64,000 nt of DNA from Streptococcus infantis ATCC 700779 (GCF_000187465.1 NZ_GL732439.1:1324682-1388681), one strand, 5' to 3'; numbered from the stretch's first letter, positions 30,056-39,868 are shown. Notes: generated from the sequence alone by a model not told the origin. Numbers and translations: made by a program.

Positions 30056-30079
30056 TTTGACTGTATTCCCCTTTCCTTA

Positions 30080-30706
30080 TTATTTACCAGCTTTAACTGC
30101 TGACTTGATAGTGATAAGAGATTTCTTAGCACCTGGTACGTTACCTTTGATAAGGATAACGTTCTTTTCTGGAACAACTTGTACAACTTCAAGGTTTTGA
30201 ATTGTTACACGGTCGCCACCCATACGTCCTGCAAGGTTTTTACCTTTGAATACGCGGTTAGGTGCAACAGGTCCCATAGAACCTGGACGACGGTGGTAAC
30301 GAGAACCGTGAGCCATAGGTCCACGTGATTGTCCGTGGCGTTTGATAACACCTTGGAAACCTTTACCTTTAGATGTACCAGTTACATCAACAATGTCTCC
30401 AGCTGCGAAAGTTTCAACTGTGATTTCAGCACCAACTTCCAAGCCTTCAACGTTTTTGAATTCACGAATGAAGCGCTTAGGAGCCGTGTTAGCTTTTGCT
30501 ACATGTCCTTTAGCAGGTTTGTTGCTCAATACTTCGCGTTTGTCATCGAAACCAACTTGGATAGCGTTGTAACCATCTGTTTCAACAGTTTTAACTTGAA
30601 GAACAACGTTCGGAGTTGCTTCGATAACTGTTACAGGGATCAATTCGCCAGCTTCAGTGAAGATTTGAGTCATTCCCACTTTTTTCCCTAAGATTCCTTT
30701 TGTCAT
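30080..30706 (-). CDS. rplC: Large ribosomal subunit protein L3
   Basis: A 208-aa L3 with the [20 protein letters not shown] loop near the peptidyl transferase centre. Confidence 0.97.
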   Translation of the reverse strand: MTKGILGKKVGMTQIFTEAGELIPVTVIEATPNVVLQVKTVETDGYNAIQVGFDDKREVLSNKPAKGHVAKANTAPKRFIREFKNVEGLEVGAEITVETFAAGDIVDVTGTSKGKGFQGVIKRHGQSRGPMAHGSRYHRRPGSMGPVAPNRVFKGKNLAGRMGGDRVTIQNLEVVQVVPEKNVILIKGNVPGAKKSLITIKSAVKAGK

Positions 30707-30788
30707 GAGAAAATAGTTCCTTTTCTATATTTTTTATTCAAAAAGTTTTTAACGAGCGTTTTTTATGCTCAAGGTTTCAAACTTTCGA

Positions 30789-31097
30789 TTAAAGTTTGAT
30801 TTCTACGTTTACACCACTTGGAAGATCCAATTTCATCAAAGCGTCAACTGTTTTTTGAGTTGGGTTGATGATATCGATCAAACGTTTGTGTGTACGCATT
30901 TCGAATTGTTCGCGAGAATCTTTATATTTGTGAGTCGCACGAATAATTGTGTAGAGGCTACGTTCAGTTGGAAGTGGGATTGGACCTGCAACTTCTGCAC
31001 CTGTACGAGTAGCTGATTCTACGATTTTAGCAGCCGCTGTGTCAAGCGTACGGTGTTCGTAAGCTTTCAAACGGATACGGATTTTTTTGTTTGCCAT
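30789..31097 (-). CDS. rpsJ: Small ribosomal subunit protein S10
   Basis: A 102-aa S10 (NusE) starting [16 protein letters not shown]. It is the first gene of the S10-spc-alpha superoperon, behind a leader of about 130 nt. Confidence 0.97.
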   Translation of the reverse strand: MANKKIRIRLKAYEHRTLDTAAAKIVESATRTGAEVAGPIPLPTERSLYTIIRATHKYKDSREQFEMRTHKRLIDIINPTQKTVDALMKLDLPSGVNVEIKL

Positions 31098-31232
31098 CTT
31101 TTTCTCCTTTTCGTCTATTTAAGATAATAGGCTAGCTCCACAAGAAAACCGACGCGCGTTGCGTGGCAATGCAACCGAGCGTGTCGCAACCTCTTGCATC
31201 AAAGCTAAGGCTGTAATTTACAGCACCATAAT

Positions 31233-31261
31233 AGAATAACACAAAGCCCCTGCGATTGCAA
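31233..31261 (-). promoter_or_regulatory. S10 operon promoter and structured leader
   Basis: -35 TTGCAA (31261-31256), 17 bp, -10 TATTCT (31238-31233). The leader down to 31098 begins with a GCTGT-AAATT-ACAGC hairpin and continues with GC-rich complementary stretches around GCGTGTCGC and ACGCGCGTTGC, suggestive of a regulatory fold. Autoregulation is inference. The rest of 31262-31362 is AT-rich with no clear feature. Confidence 0.65.
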
Positions 31262-31362
31262 GGGATTTGACAGGATTTTTTTAATTTTTCGAATGAAACT
31301 GTTTTCTTATCGCTCCTTATCTCAAAAATGCAAAAATGAAAAGCGAATTTTTATTTTTTCTT

Positions 31363-31986
31363 CTATATAATATTCGTTTTAATCTGAAATTTATCATTTG
31401 ATTGATTTATCAAGATATCCGCTTTTGACTCGGTTTCTTTATAGTATTGCAGATACTGTTCTCGTCTCATTTGCTGACTTGCCAATATAAAGGATGCATC
31501 GCCATTTCTCACGGTCGTATCTCGAGCTAGACGCCTCTTTAATTCTGTCTCTTCATTCGTGTAGAAACAAACAGTTTTGTCAAAGAGTTCCTTTGGTAGA
31601 AAACCTACAGACATCCCTTCGACTATCAGAATTGGTTTTGCTCCTAATAAGACTTCGCTAGGCTTCCAAGGTTCATCTATTGTTAAGACATCCATACCTG
31701 CCTGCAGGGCGAGAATATCTCTCTTCAAACTTGCCAGTTCATGCGCCACTGGCAGACAAGCTGTCACCTTTTGATCAGGTGCTTGCTTTGGTACTACCAG
31801 GTGACGTTCTGAGGTGATATAGGGATCTGTTTCTAGCAAATTTACTGTAATAGAATCTAGAGCTTGATATAATTCCTGAGCAAAAGTTGATTTTCCTGAA
31901 GCTCCATGGCCGTAAATACCTAGAGTTTTTACTTTTCCAGACTCTATTTCTGATACTAGTCTTTCTATTAAGTCTTTTTTCTTCAT
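31363..31986 (-). CDS. P-loop kinase of the uridine/cytidine kinase type
   Basis: A 207-aa cytoplasmic P-loop protein with Walker A GHGASGKST (26-34) and PILIVEGMSVG at the Walker B position, arranged as in uridine kinase relatives. The DTTVRN segment could be part of a lid. Substrate unknown. Its ATG overlaps the nrdG stop by 4 bp, so it is coupled to the anaerobic ribonucleotide reductase operon and may serve nucleotide supply (inference). Confidence 0.75.
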   Translation of the reverse strand: MKKKDLIERLVSEIESGKVKTLGIYGHGASGKSTFAQELYQALDSITVNLLETDPYITSERHLVVPKQAPDQKVTACLPVAHELASLKRDILALQAGMDVLTIDEPWKPSEVLLGAKPILIVEGMSVGFLPKELFDKTVCFYTNEETELKRRLARDTTVRNGDASFILASQQMRREQYLQYYKETESKADILINQSNDKFQIKTNII

Positions 31987-32579
31987 TCTCTCTTCACCTG
32001 TTCATAGCTTTGCTTCCCATCATTAAGCTTGTCCCAAATAACTACTTTCCCACTTTGCAGAGATTTTTGTACATCAATAATTCGTTGATTGGAAGAGCCA
32101 CGGAATTGAAGCATGAGATTACGCTTGCTTTTATCATACCGTCCATCAACCAAGATATCAATCATTGACAAGAGTTCCAGTTTATCAGGTGTTTCCAACA
32201 TCATCTCTTCCCATGTGTAACCCGTCCAAGACCAGATATCTTTTTCTGGCAATTCTTTCCGTATACGTTTCACGAGAGGCAAGAGAATACCCGTATTGAG
32301 GAAGGGTTCTCCTCCTAATAAAGTCAAGCCTTGAACATAGGGGTGGGCTAGGTCTGCTATGATTTGCTCTTCCAACTCTGGGGTATAAGGTAAGCCTGCA
32401 TTAAAGGACCAGGTCGCTACGTTGTAACAGCCCTCACAGTGAAACATACAACCTGCTACGTAAAGGGAATTGCGCACTCCCTCTCCATCGACAAAGTTAA
32501 AAGCCTTATAGTCAATGATACGCCCCTGACTGAGTTCTTCACTTTTCCACTCGCCTGGTTTTGGTGTATTCCATGTCAT
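31983..32579 (-). CDS. nrdG: Anaerobic ribonucleoside-triphosphate reductase activating protein
   Basis: A 198-aa radical SAM enzyme that generates the glycyl radical on NrdD. The 4Fe-4S motif CMFHCEGC gives Cys44, Cys48 and Cys51; LLGGEPFLN follows. The start at 32579 (MTWNTPKPG) has GGAG 8 nt upstream, inside the stop region of the preceding gene; an eight-residue longer form overlaps that gene and lacks similarity. Confidence 0.94.
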   Translation of the reverse strand: MTWNTPKPGEWKSEELSQGRIIDYKAFNFVDGEGVRNSLYVAGCMFHCEGCYNVATWSFNAGLPYTPELEEQIIADLAHPYVQGLTLLGGEPFLNTGILLPLVKRIRKELPEKDIWSWTGYTWEEMMLETPDKLELLSMIDILVDGRYDKSKRNLMLQFRGSSNQRIIDVQKSLQSGKVVIWDKLNDGKQSYEQVKRE

Positions 32580-32584
32580 GCTTT

Positions 32585-33091
32585 CTACTCCAAGTCTATC
32601 CAATAGCGCTGACTTCTATCGATTGTATTTTCGTAAACACCGCCAGCGGAGAGAATCGTGCGGCGGCTGGCTTCGTTGTCTTCATCGCAGGTAATCAGCA
32701 CTCGTTCCAATCCTTGCTTTCGAGCCTCTGCTAGTCCTAATCTCAACTGCTCCTTCCCATATCCTTTGCCTCGTTGACTGGGACGGATAGAATAGCCAAT
32801 ATGACCGCCTTCCACAAATAATTTGTCATTCAAGGACAAGCGCAGGGCTAAAAATCCCAAAGGCAAGCCAGTCTCATCAAAGGATAAAAATTTGATTGCA
32901 GGAACCCAGCCTACTGGCAGGTTGGCAGCATCCTCCTGCTGCTCTACAATCTTTAAACAATCCTCATAATCCTTTGCTCGCTTCCAAGCGGAGCCCATGC
33001 CACCGTGCATATAGGATTTTGCTGCGTCGAACTCCGCAATCATCTCTAATATCGCTTCTTTATCTTCCAAAGTTGGTCGTCTTAGCTCCAT
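32585..33091 (-). CDS. GNAT-family acetyltransferase, copy 2
   Basis: A 168-aa GNAT protein with the acetyl-CoA pyrophosphate loop RPSQRGKGYGKEQL. It is clearly paralogous to its upstream neighbour, sharing the RRPxLxDKExxLEM start, GHIGYSIRPS and a YWID C-terminus. Substrate unknown. It lies inside the nrdD-nrdG operon, 5 bp from nrdG. Confidence 0.85.
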   Translation of the reverse strand: MELRRPTLEDKEAILEMIAEFDAAKSYMHGGMGSAWKRAKDYEDCLKIVEQQEDAANLPVGWVPAIKFLSFDETGLPLGFLALRLSLNDKLFVEGGHIGYSIRPSQRGKGYGKEQLRLGLAEARKQGLERVLITCDEDNEASRRTILSAGGVYENTIDRSQRYWIDLE

Positions 33092-33100
33092 GCTTCCTCC

Positions 33101-33601
33101 TTAATCGACATCAATCCAGTAGCGCTCTGTTCCATTACGAACATCCTCATAGACACCACCGTTAGCTAAGATAACAGCTCGGCTGGCAGGATTTTCTGTG
33201 CTACAAGTTACCAGAGCTCGTTTGATATTCTTTTCCTTGGCAATTTGTAGACCTTGTTGGAGGGACTCTTTGGCGTAGCCCTTGCCTCTTTCAGACGGTC
33301 GGATGGAATAACCAATGTGACCACCTTCTTCCAATAAGAAGTCACTAAGACGCAATCTCAGATTGAGAAAACCTACGGCTTGTCTATCTCTCGAAAAAGC
33401 AACTAACTGAATATCAGGCACCCACCCTTCAGGCAAATTAATCCCCATTTCATGATTCTGATTACTTTCCAACCACTCTTCATAAACAAAATTCTCAGCA
33501 TCCCAAAATCCGCCATCGTGGGCTGATTGAGTCTGTTCAAACTCTGCCATCATCTCTAAAACTGTTTCTTTATCTGCTAATCTTGGTCTGCGTAGTATCA
33601 T
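33101..33601 (-). CDS. GNAT-family acetyltransferase, copy 1
   Basis: A 166-aa GNAT protein with RPSERGKGYAKESL as the CoA-binding loop. The start at 33601 (MILRRPRL) has GGAGG 5 nt upstream; a TTG four codons earlier overlaps that site. Tandem paralogue of the downstream gene. Confidence 0.85.
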   Translation of the reverse strand: MILRRPRLADKETVLEMMAEFEQTQSAHDGGFWDAENFVYEEWLESNQNHEMGINLPEGWVPDIQLVAFSRDRQAVGFLNLRLRLSDFLLEEGGHIGYSIRPSERGKGYAKESLQQGLQIAKEKNIKRALVTCSTENPASRAVILANGGVYEDVRNGTERYWIDVD

Positions 33602-33618
33602 TTTTACCTCCAATTAAG

Positions 33619-33647
33619 AGAAAAGCGAGAGGCAACTCTCACTTTTT
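33619..33647 (-). terminator. Hairpin overlapping the end of the 46-aa gene
   Basis: AAAAGCGAGAG (33621-33631) pairs over 11 positions with CTCTCACTTTT (33636-33646), one G-U, around a GCAA loop, with a pyrimidine-rich U stretch following on the minus strand. It probably attenuates transcription between nrdD and the acetyltransferases. Confidence 0.6.
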
Positions 33648-33779
33648 CTTGTTTTTGTTTAAAAACTGTTCTCTAAGGCTAGCTACTCGGTCTTTTTTGC
33701 TACTTCCACCCTTTGAATGTTTTTCGTGGAATCGTTGGACCAAGGCCTTGCCTTTATCATCTAATTGATATTTTCCCAT
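33639..33779 (-). CDS. Small basic protein in the nrdD operon (46 aa)
   Basis: MGKYQLDDKGKALVQRFHEK..., ending LNKNKKK. It is highly basic with no membrane segment. It starts 11 bp after the nrdD stop. From memory an orthologue occupies the same place in S. pneumoniae. The ribosome site is weak. Function unknown. Confidence 0.7.
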   Translation of the reverse strand: MGKYQLDDKGKALVQRFHEKHSKGGSSKKDRVASLREQFLNKNKKK

Positions 33780-33790
33780 GCTATTTCTTT

Positions 33791-35998
33791 CTAATTTCTT
33801 ACTTCATGTCCTGCCGTTTTAATAGTAGAACCGTTCATATGTTTGACACGCGCAGCAATTTCCTTATGACGCCCATTAACCATCGGACGAGCTTGTGGAT
33901 TCCCAAGATAACCACAGGTTCGTTTAACCACGTCTACTGTTTTAGGATCGTTATTTCCACAGTTAGGACAAGCAAATCCTCTCTCTGTCGGTTCAAAATC
34001 TCCTTCAAAATCACACTTGTAGCAACGGTCGATCGGAGTATTGGTTCCGAGATAACCTACACGGTCATAAGCATAGTCCCACACAGCTTCCAAGGCCTTT
34101 GGATTTTGTTGGAGAACAGGATACTCGCAGTAGTGGATAAAGCCACCAGATGCACCCGCTTCTGGGTAGACTTTCTCAAAGTCCAATTTTTCAAAAGGTG
34201 TTGGATTTTTGCGGACATCATAATGGAAGGAATTTGTGTAGTATTCTTTATCTGTGATATCTGGAATAGAGCCGAATTTCTCCGTATCCAAGCGACAGAA
34301 GCGGTCTGTCAAACTTTCAGACGGCGTTGAATAGATAGAGAAATGGTAACCATATTGGTCAGACCATTCTTCTACTCGACGTTTCATATCGCGAATAATA
34401 TCAAGTGTGAACTCTTTGGCTTCTGGATTATTTTCCCAATTATTACCAAAGAAGACTGTCGCTACCTCGTACAAGCCAATATAGCCCAGAGAAATAGTTG
34501 CACGACGATTCTTAAAGAGTTGATCAACACTTTCTTCTTTTCCAAGACGACGTCCGAAAGCTCCATATTGATAAAGAATTGGAGCATTAGCTGGAGTGGC
34601 TTCCTTAGTTCTTTCCACACGGTAAACCAAGGCATCTTCCGCGATGTTCATGCGCTCGTTGAAGATTTCCCAGAACTTGTTCATGTCTCCTTCGGACTCA
34701 AGAGCGATACGAGGAAGATTGACCGTCACAACTCCTAGGTTCATACGGCCCGAATTGACTTCTACTCCATTTTCATCCTTCCATCCTTGAAGGAATGAAC
34801 GGCATCCCATCGGAACTTTGAAAGAACCAGTCAACTCGACAATCTTATCATAAGACAAGACATCCGGGTACATGCGCTTAGTTGCACACTCAAGAGCCAA
34901 TTGCTTGATGTCGTAGTTAGGCGAGCCTTCCTCTAAGTTAAGACCTCTTTTAAGAGTAAAGATGAGTTTAGGGAAGATGGCTGTACGATGTTCTGAACCA
35001 AGCCCCTTGATACGAATGTTCAGGATTGCCTTTTGAATTTCACGTTCAAAACGACTGGTTCCTAGACCGAAACCAAGAGAGGTAAATGGCGTTTGCCCAT
35101 TTGATGTAAAGAGGGTATTAATCTCGTACTCTAGAGATTGCATGGCATCGTAGATGTCTTTTTGGGTTTTCTTCCAGGCATATTCTTGGCGTTTGTCAGG
35201 CAGAACCCATTCCTCCGCATCCTTGAGGTGCTTTTGATAATTTTTCTCTGCATAAGGAGCCAAGACTTCATCGATACGGTCAGCAGAACAGCCCCCGTAC
35301 TGGCTAGAAGCAACGTTTGCGATGATTTGTGAAATCTGTGCTGTCGCAGTTTGGATAGACTTGGGACTCTCTACCTCGGCATTTCCAATCTTAAACCCAT
35401 TTTCTAACATACCCTTGAAATCAATCAAACAGCAGTTGGTCATAGGGGTATAGGGACTGTAGTCCAAATCATGATAGTGGATATCCCCTTTTTGATGGGC
35501 ATTAGCCACATGTTTAGGAAGCATTTGAAGTCCGATGGATTTCCCAACAATCCCTGCCGTCAAATCACGCTGGGTATTAAAAACATCACTATCCTTATTG
35601 GCATTTTCATTGACAACCGCCTGATCTTTATTGAGAAGTTTATGAATACTAAAGTTGATATCTGTCGCTTTTGAGCGCTCAAAATCCCTTTGAGTTCGAT
35701 AGGTGATGTACTCCTCGGCCAAGGCGTATTCTTTAACTTCCAACAATTCGTGCTCTACGATGTTTTGGATTTCATAGATTTTTACACCTTGTGGGAAACG
35801 GCTATGAATCTCTTCGACGATACGTTCAACTAGGGTACTAAGTCGTTTTTCAACCAAAGGAGTTACATCCATAACCTTTTCAGCAGCCTTATGAAGCGCT
35901 TTGTCAATCTTGTCTACATCAAAAATTACACGTCTGCCGTCGCGTTTTTCGACAAATAAAGTCGGATCAGGGACAGCCTTCTCTTCCAATACAATCAT
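33791..35998 (-). CDS. nrdD: Anaerobic ribonucleoside-triphosphate reductase
   Basis: A 735-aa class III enzyme that makes dNTPs without oxygen. An ATP-cone regulatory domain occupies the first ~90 residues (EKRDGRRVIFDVDKIDKAL). The C-terminus has the zinc ligands CYKC and CPNC and the glycyl radical site in RTCGYLG (Gly about 696). The start at 35998 (MIVLEEKA) is better spaced from AAAGGG than the ATG two codons upstream. First gene of the operon with the 46-aa gene, the acetyltransferases, nrdG and the kinase. Confidence 0.95.
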   Translation of the reverse strand: MIVLEEKAVPDPTLFVEKRDGRRVIFDVDKIDKALHKAAEKVMDVTPLVEKRLSTLVERIVEEIHSRFPQGVKIYEIQNIVEHELLEVKEYALAEEYITYRTQRDFERSKATDINFSIHKLLNKDQAVVNENANKDSDVFNTQRDLTAGIVGKSIGLQMLPKHVANAHQKGDIHYHDLDYSPYTPMTNCCLIDFKGMLENGFKIGNAEVESPKSIQTATAQISQIIANVASSQYGGCSADRIDEVLAPYAEKNYQKHLKDAEEWVLPDKRQEYAWKKTQKDIYDAMQSLEYEINTLFTSNGQTPFTSLGFGLGTSRFEREIQKAILNIRIKGLGSEHRTAIFPKLIFTLKRGLNLEEGSPNYDIKQLALECATKRMYPDVLSYDKIVELTGSFKVPMGCRSFLQGWKDENGVEVNSGRMNLGVVTVNLPRIALESEGDMNKFWEIFNERMNIAEDALVYRVERTKEATPANAPILYQYGAFGRRLGKEESVDQLFKNRRATISLGYIGLYEVATVFFGNNWENNPEAKEFTLDIIRDMKRRVEEWSDQYGYHFSIYSTPSESLTDRFCRLDTEKFGSIPDITDKEYYTNSFHYDVRKNPTPFEKLDFEKVYPEAGASGGFIHYCEYPVLQQNPKALEAVWDYAYDRVGYLGTNTPIDRCYKCDFEGDFEPTERGFACPNCGNNDPKTVDVVKRTCGYLGNPQARPMVNGRHKEIAARVKHMNGSTIKTAGHEVRN

Positions 35999-36040
35999 AT
36001 CCATACCCTTTTCTTAAATATAATATTGATTCTAAAAAGT

Positions 36041-36068
36041 ATTATATCACTAAAAAAATAAAAATCAA
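36041..36068 (-). promoter_or_regulatory. nrdD promoter
   Basis: -10 TATAAT (36046-36041) with a -35 TTGATT (36068-36063) 16 bp upstream; the -35 lies inside one arm of the 36063-36119 inverted repeat. Confidence 0.6.
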
Positions 36069-36119
36069 TATCTTGTGTCAAAAAATAAAATTTTTTTAAA
36101 ATTACACAAGATATTGATA
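36063..36119. repeat. Long inverted repeat upstream of nrdD: NrdR-like boxes and/or terminator
   Basis: Arms ATCAATATCTTGTGT and ACACAAGATATTGAT are perfect over 15 bp (36064-36078 and 36104-36118), centres 41 bp apart. Each arm resembles the 16-bp NrdR box (ACACWATATATWGTGT) in one half. On the minus strand the repeat is also followed by a U-rich tract and could terminate the upstream membrane-protein gene. Both roles may apply. Confidence 0.55.
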
Positions 36120-36123
36120 GTTT

Positions 36124-37677
36124 TTATTTTAATTTATAGAGTTTAAAATCTTTGAATTCACTTTGAACCGCTTGATAATTTTCAGCTAAAAGTTGCTCTA
36201 CTTCTGTCCATAGACTTGTTTTTGTATTCACTACAATCATCTTTGGTTGATTATCTCTCAGATCATTAACAAGTTTGGTACGATTTTCACCAAGTCCTGT
36301 ATGCAATCTAGGCGAAAGCAACTGACTCGCAGCTAAACGTTCACTAGCCTTATAACTACTTGTCAGATTATCCCAAACATAGATACGGTCTGTAGCTTGA
36401 GTTTCCCCTTTGACCTTAGTTTCGATGGCTGTACGTTCTTGATATAGTTCTGCATGAAGTAAATATCGTGATACTACAGGTGCTAAGAATAGGTAAGCAA
36501 GAGCTAAGATTGGTAGATAGACATTTCCTTTTACAAAAGCTCCCCATACCGAAGTTTCTTCTCTAGATCGTCTACGGCGATTCTCTCCTTCCGCTTTCTC
36601 TATTGGAATTCGTGTCAGCAAAAGAAGCGACAAAAAAGGAAGGAGCTCAACCATACGACTACCATTGATAAGATCTGTAGAAAAAATCTCTAAAACTAAT
36701 ACCAAAATGACAGCTATTGCAGCAGTGATTGATAAGACTGATTGCTTCAATGGTTTATATTTGAAGAGACCTGTCAATGCTAGCGTCAATGCTCCAAGAG
36801 CAATTGCTAACAATCCATAAAAGAGGATATTGTCGAGTAATCCCGAGTTAGACGTAAAGTTTAAACTATCTAATGGATAAAGGATTTGACTAATGGCATT
36901 TCCGAAACTGCCTTTATAAGCCGTGTAGTATCCAATTGGATAAAAGAAGATTGAAAAACCAAGGCCCGCTGCAAAAAATTGATAGAGACCATGACTCAAC
37001 TTATTGCGACCAACATTAAAAGCTGTTAGAGCAAAAAATAAGACAAATCCATACAAAGCTGTGACCAAGGGTGCAAAGAAAAATGCTAGAGCCAAGCTAG
37101 CTCCAATCCGGATAAATCCTTTGTCATGACTTGGTTCTGACAAATAAGCTGTTACTAAACTCAAGGCATAGAACAAGAATGGGAGGGCTAGAATAGTTGC
37201 ATATCCCCCACCAAAACTAAGAGCACTAGCCAGGACATAAAAGACCGTCAACACTTGTTGCGATTGCTTGTTTTGTTCCGTCAGATTGTAAGCAGAACGG
37301 AAAAGAAAGAATCCAGCACCTACTAAAGCCAACCAATTAAAAACAGCAAACAAAATACTGCCCTTGGTTAAATACTGTAAAAAGTAATAGAGGAGACCAC
37401 TAGTTCCAAAATAATCTGTGTAGATATCTCCGCTCTGATGCATAGCCCATCCAATATAAAAATCCTGAGACTGCTCCGGACTTATTAACCCTAAGAAGAA
37501 GGGTAAAATTACGGACACAAGGACCACTAGAGTACTCAAAAAGAGGATATTCAAAAATGGTAAGCGGGCAGGCTGACGAGTTTCAACCTCGAGTTGCTCC
37601 TCATTTTCTACTGGAGCATCCTGACTCCCCATCCAAGTTGGAGTTGGTTCGTCTTCTAATCTGCCATATACGTTCAT
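36124..37677 (-). CDS. Polytopic membrane protein, GT-C glycosyltransferase-like
   Basis: A 517-aa protein with a ~40-residue acidic cytoplasmic N-terminus, about eleven membrane segments, an Arg-rich cytoplasmic loop (ENRRRRSREE) and a C-terminal extracytoplasmic domain of ~100 residues. The segment with GDIYTDYFGTSGLLYYFL between the first helices and the RIYVWDNLTSSYKASERLAA stretch in the C-terminal domain are reminiscent of PMT/ArnT-like GT-C enzymes. That is inference; donor and acceptor are unknown. It lies 44 bp after the 44-aa gene. Confidence 0.7.
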   Translation of the reverse strand: MNVYGRLEDEPTPTWMGSQDAPVENEEQLEVETRQPARLPFLNILFLSTLVVLVSVILPFFLGLISPEQSQDFYIGWAMHQSGDIYTDYFGTSGLLYYFLQYLTKGSILFAVFNWLALVGAGFFLFRSAYNLTEQNKQSQQVLTVFYVLASALSFGGGYATILALPFLFYALSLVTAYLSEPSHDKGFIRIGASLALAFFFAPLVTALYGFVLFFALTAFNVGRNKLSHGLYQFFAAGLGFSIFFYPIGYYTAYKGSFGNAISQILYPLDSLNFTSNSGLLDNILFYGLLAIALGALTLALTGLFKYKPLKQSVLSITAAIAVILVLVLEIFSTDLINGSRMVELLPFLSLLLLTRIPIEKAEGENRRRRSREETSVWGAFVKGNVYLPILALAYLFLAPVVSRYLLHAELYQERTAIETKVKGETQATDRIYVWDNLTSSYKASERLAASQLLSPRLHTGLGENRTKLVNDLRDNQPKMIVVNTKTSLWTEVEQLLAENYQAVQSEFKDFKLYKLK

Positions 37678-37721
37678 TCGCTGTCTCCTATATTTTAATT
37701 TGTTCTAGTATATCAAAAAGT

Positions 37722-37856
37722 CTAGTTCTTGTCAGCCTTTGGCGGACGTTCGCTCAACTTTTCAGACAAGGCAACAAAGCGTTCAATCTCATAAAAACGA
37801 TGATATGAAACTCTTTTATAGCGGTCTAAAAAATTTTTTTCTTCTACTGTCAGCAT
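37722..37856 (-). CDS. Small charged protein (44 aa), possible competence-induced gene
   Basis: MLTVEEKNFLDRYKRVSYHR..., ending SERPPKADKN. Soluble and charged; function unknown. The start at 37856 has GGAG 8 nt upstream; an ATG two codons earlier is only 2 nt from it. I recall a competence-induced ccs4 annotation for a gene in this pneumococcal neighbourhood, which fits the cin-box-like element upstream, but I am unsure which gene carried the name. Confidence 0.65.
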   Translation of the reverse strand: MLTVEEKNFLDRYKRVSYHRFYEIERFVALSEKLSERPPKADKN

Positions 37857-37877
37857 AGTCATTTCTCCTTTTCTCTT

Positions 37878-37885
37878 AATTCGAA
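37878..37885 (-). promoter_or_regulatory. Possible ComX cin-box (combox)
   Basis: TTCGAATT matches the ComX -10 element TACGAATA at 6 of 8 positions and is preceded on the minus strand by the T-rich stretch typical of cin-boxes (here also the U tract of the mnmG terminator). It would give a short leader of about 16 nt. Confidence 0.35.
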
Positions 37886-37901
37886 AAATGAAGAAAAAAC
37901 T

Positions 37902-37939
37902 AAAAAAGCTGAATCCCTCAATAGAGAATTCAGCTTTTT
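37902..37939 (-). terminator. Terminator of mnmG
   Basis: AGCTGAAT and ATTCAGCT with flanking A/T runs form an 8-bp plus A-U stem around a 13-nt loop, U tract on the minus strand. Confidence 0.85.
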
Positions 37940-37943
37940 ATTT

Positions 37944-39860
37944 TTAGTCAGCTTTCTTTTCTAAGTTTTTAGAAATGCTTCGATTTTTACCTTCAAGATA
38001 CACCATCAAAATAGAAATATCTGCTGGGTTTACTCCCGAAATACGGCTGGCTTGGCCGATGGTTTCTGGATTGATAAGTTTGAACTTCTGACGAGCTTCG
38101 GTTGCGATAGAGTCAATGTCATCCCAGTCAATATTAGCAGGAATGCGTTTTTCTTCCATCCGTTTCATCTTGGCAACCTGATCCATGGCTTTGGAAATAT
38201 AGCCTTCGTATTTGATTTCTGTTTCAATCAATTCGATAATCTTGTCATCCAAGTCCTCAGCAGCAGGTCCGATAAAGGCCACCACATCTTGGTAAGACAC
38301 TTCTGGGCGGCGAAGGAATTCCTTAGCTGTCACCGCATCTGTCAATGGCTTGAACCCCATCTCCTCAACCTTAGCATTTGTTTCCTTGACCGGCTTGAGT
38401 TTGATGCTGTCTAAACGCTTCATTTCATTTTCAAATTGATTTTTCTTGATTTCAAAACGAGCCCAACGTTCATCGTCAACAAGCCCAATCTCGCGCCCCA
38501 TCTCAGTCAAACGCATATCGGCATTGTCATGACGAAGAATGAGTCGATATTCTGCACGACTGGTCAAGAGACGGTAAGGTTCAATGGTCCCCTTGGTCAC
38601 CAAGTCATCAATCATAACCCCGATATAACCGTCACTGCGCTTCAAAATTAACTCAGGCTTGCCTTGGATTTTCAGAGCTGCGTTGATACCCGCGATAATC
38701 CCTTGGCCTGCTGCCTCTTCGTAACCAGATGTACCATTTGTCTGACCAGCTGTGAAAAGTCCTGAGATTTTCTTGGTTTCAAGCGTTGCACGCAACTGAT
38801 GAGGCAAGACCATGTCGTACTCAATTGCATAACCTGTACGCATCATTTCTGCATTTTCCAAACCTTTGATAGAATGAACCAAGTCACGTTGGACATCCTC
38901 AGGAAGACTGGTTGAGAGACCTTGCACATAAACTTCTTCTGTGTTTCGTCCTTCTGGCTCAAGGAAAAGCTGGTGACGTTCCTTGTCTGCAAAACGCACA
39001 ATCTTGTCCTCAATCGACGGACAGTAACGAGGTCCCACTCCCTTAACCACACCTGTAAACATAGGCGCACGATGGAGGTTGTTTTGGATAATCTCATGAC
39101 TGGTACCATTGGTATAGGTCAACCAGCACGGTACTTGGTCTTTGACATAATCTTCATCACGTGAGGTGTATGAGAAGTGATTTGGCGTTTCATCTCCTGG
39201 CTGAATCTCTGTCACATCATAGTTGATAGAGGAAGCCTTGACACGTGGAGGTGTTCCTGTCTTGAAACGACCGATTTCAATTCCAAGTTCCTTGAGATTA
39301 TCAGCTAGGTTAATAGAAGCCAGACTGTGGTTTGGACCTGATGAATACTTGAGATCTCCGATGATGATTTCCCCACGAAGGGCTGTCCCTGTAGTCACGA
39401 TAACAGCCTTGGCAGCATACTCTTGATGGGTAGCTGTACGAACACCGACAACCTTACCATCTTCCACCAAAATCTCATCAATCATGGTTTGACGAAGGGT
39501 TAGATTTTCTTGATTTTCAACCGTCTTGCGCATTTCCTTAGAGTAAAGTTCCTTGTCAGCCTGCGCACGAAGGGCACGGACAGCTGGTCCCTTCCCAGTG
39601 TTGAGCATCTTCATCTGGATGTAACTCTTGTCAATGGTCTTAGCCATTTCGCCACCAAGGGCATCTACCTCACGCACGACAATCCCCTTGGCAGAACCAC
39701 CAATAGACGGATTACATGGCATGAAAGCCAACATTTCAATGTTGATAGTCGCAAGCAAGACCTTGCAACCCATACGGCTCGCAGCTAGGGAAGCTTCGAC
39801 CCCAGCATGTCCCGCACCGATTACAATAATATCGTATTCTTCCGTAAAATTATAAGTCAT
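37944..39860 (-). CDS. mnmG: tRNA uridine-5-carboxymethylaminomethyl modification enzyme MnmG (GidA)
   Basis: A 638-aa FAD- and folate-dependent enzyme that, with MnmE, modifies wobble U34. The FAD-binding [10 protein letters not shown] is at about 15-24; the [11 protein letters not shown] block (about 49-59) and the C-terminal [18 protein letters not shown] helical domain are present. It is co-transcribed with the NUDIX gene and near mnmA, which thiolates the same base. Confidence 0.96.
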   Translation of the reverse strand: MTYNFTEEYDIIVIGAGHAGVEASLAASRMGCKVLLATINIEMLAFMPCNPSIGGSAKGIVVREVDALGGEMAKTIDKSYIQMKMLNTGKGPAVRALRAQADKELYSKEMRKTVENQENLTLRQTMIDEILVEDGKVVGVRTATHQEYAAKAVIVTTGTALRGEIIIGDLKYSSGPNHSLASINLADNLKELGIEIGRFKTGTPPRVKASSINYDVTEIQPGDETPNHFSYTSRDEDYVKDQVPCWLTYTNGTSHEIIQNNLHRAPMFTGVVKGVGPRYCPSIEDKIVRFADKERHQLFLEPEGRNTEEVYVQGLSTSLPEDVQRDLVHSIKGLENAEMMRTGYAIEYDMVLPHQLRATLETKKISGLFTAGQTNGTSGYEEAAGQGIIAGINAALKIQGKPELILKRSDGYIGVMIDDLVTKGTIEPYRLLTSRAEYRLILRHDNADMRLTEMGREIGLVDDERWARFEIKKNQFENEMKRLDSIKLKPVKETNAKVEEMGFKPLTDAVTAKEFLRRPEVSYQDVVAFIGPAAEDLDDKIIELIETEIKYEGYISKAMDQVAKMKRMEEKRIPANIDWDDIDSIATEARQKFKLINPETIGQASRISGVNPADISILMVYLEGKNRSISKNLEKKAD

Positions 39861-39868
39861 TTTCTCTC

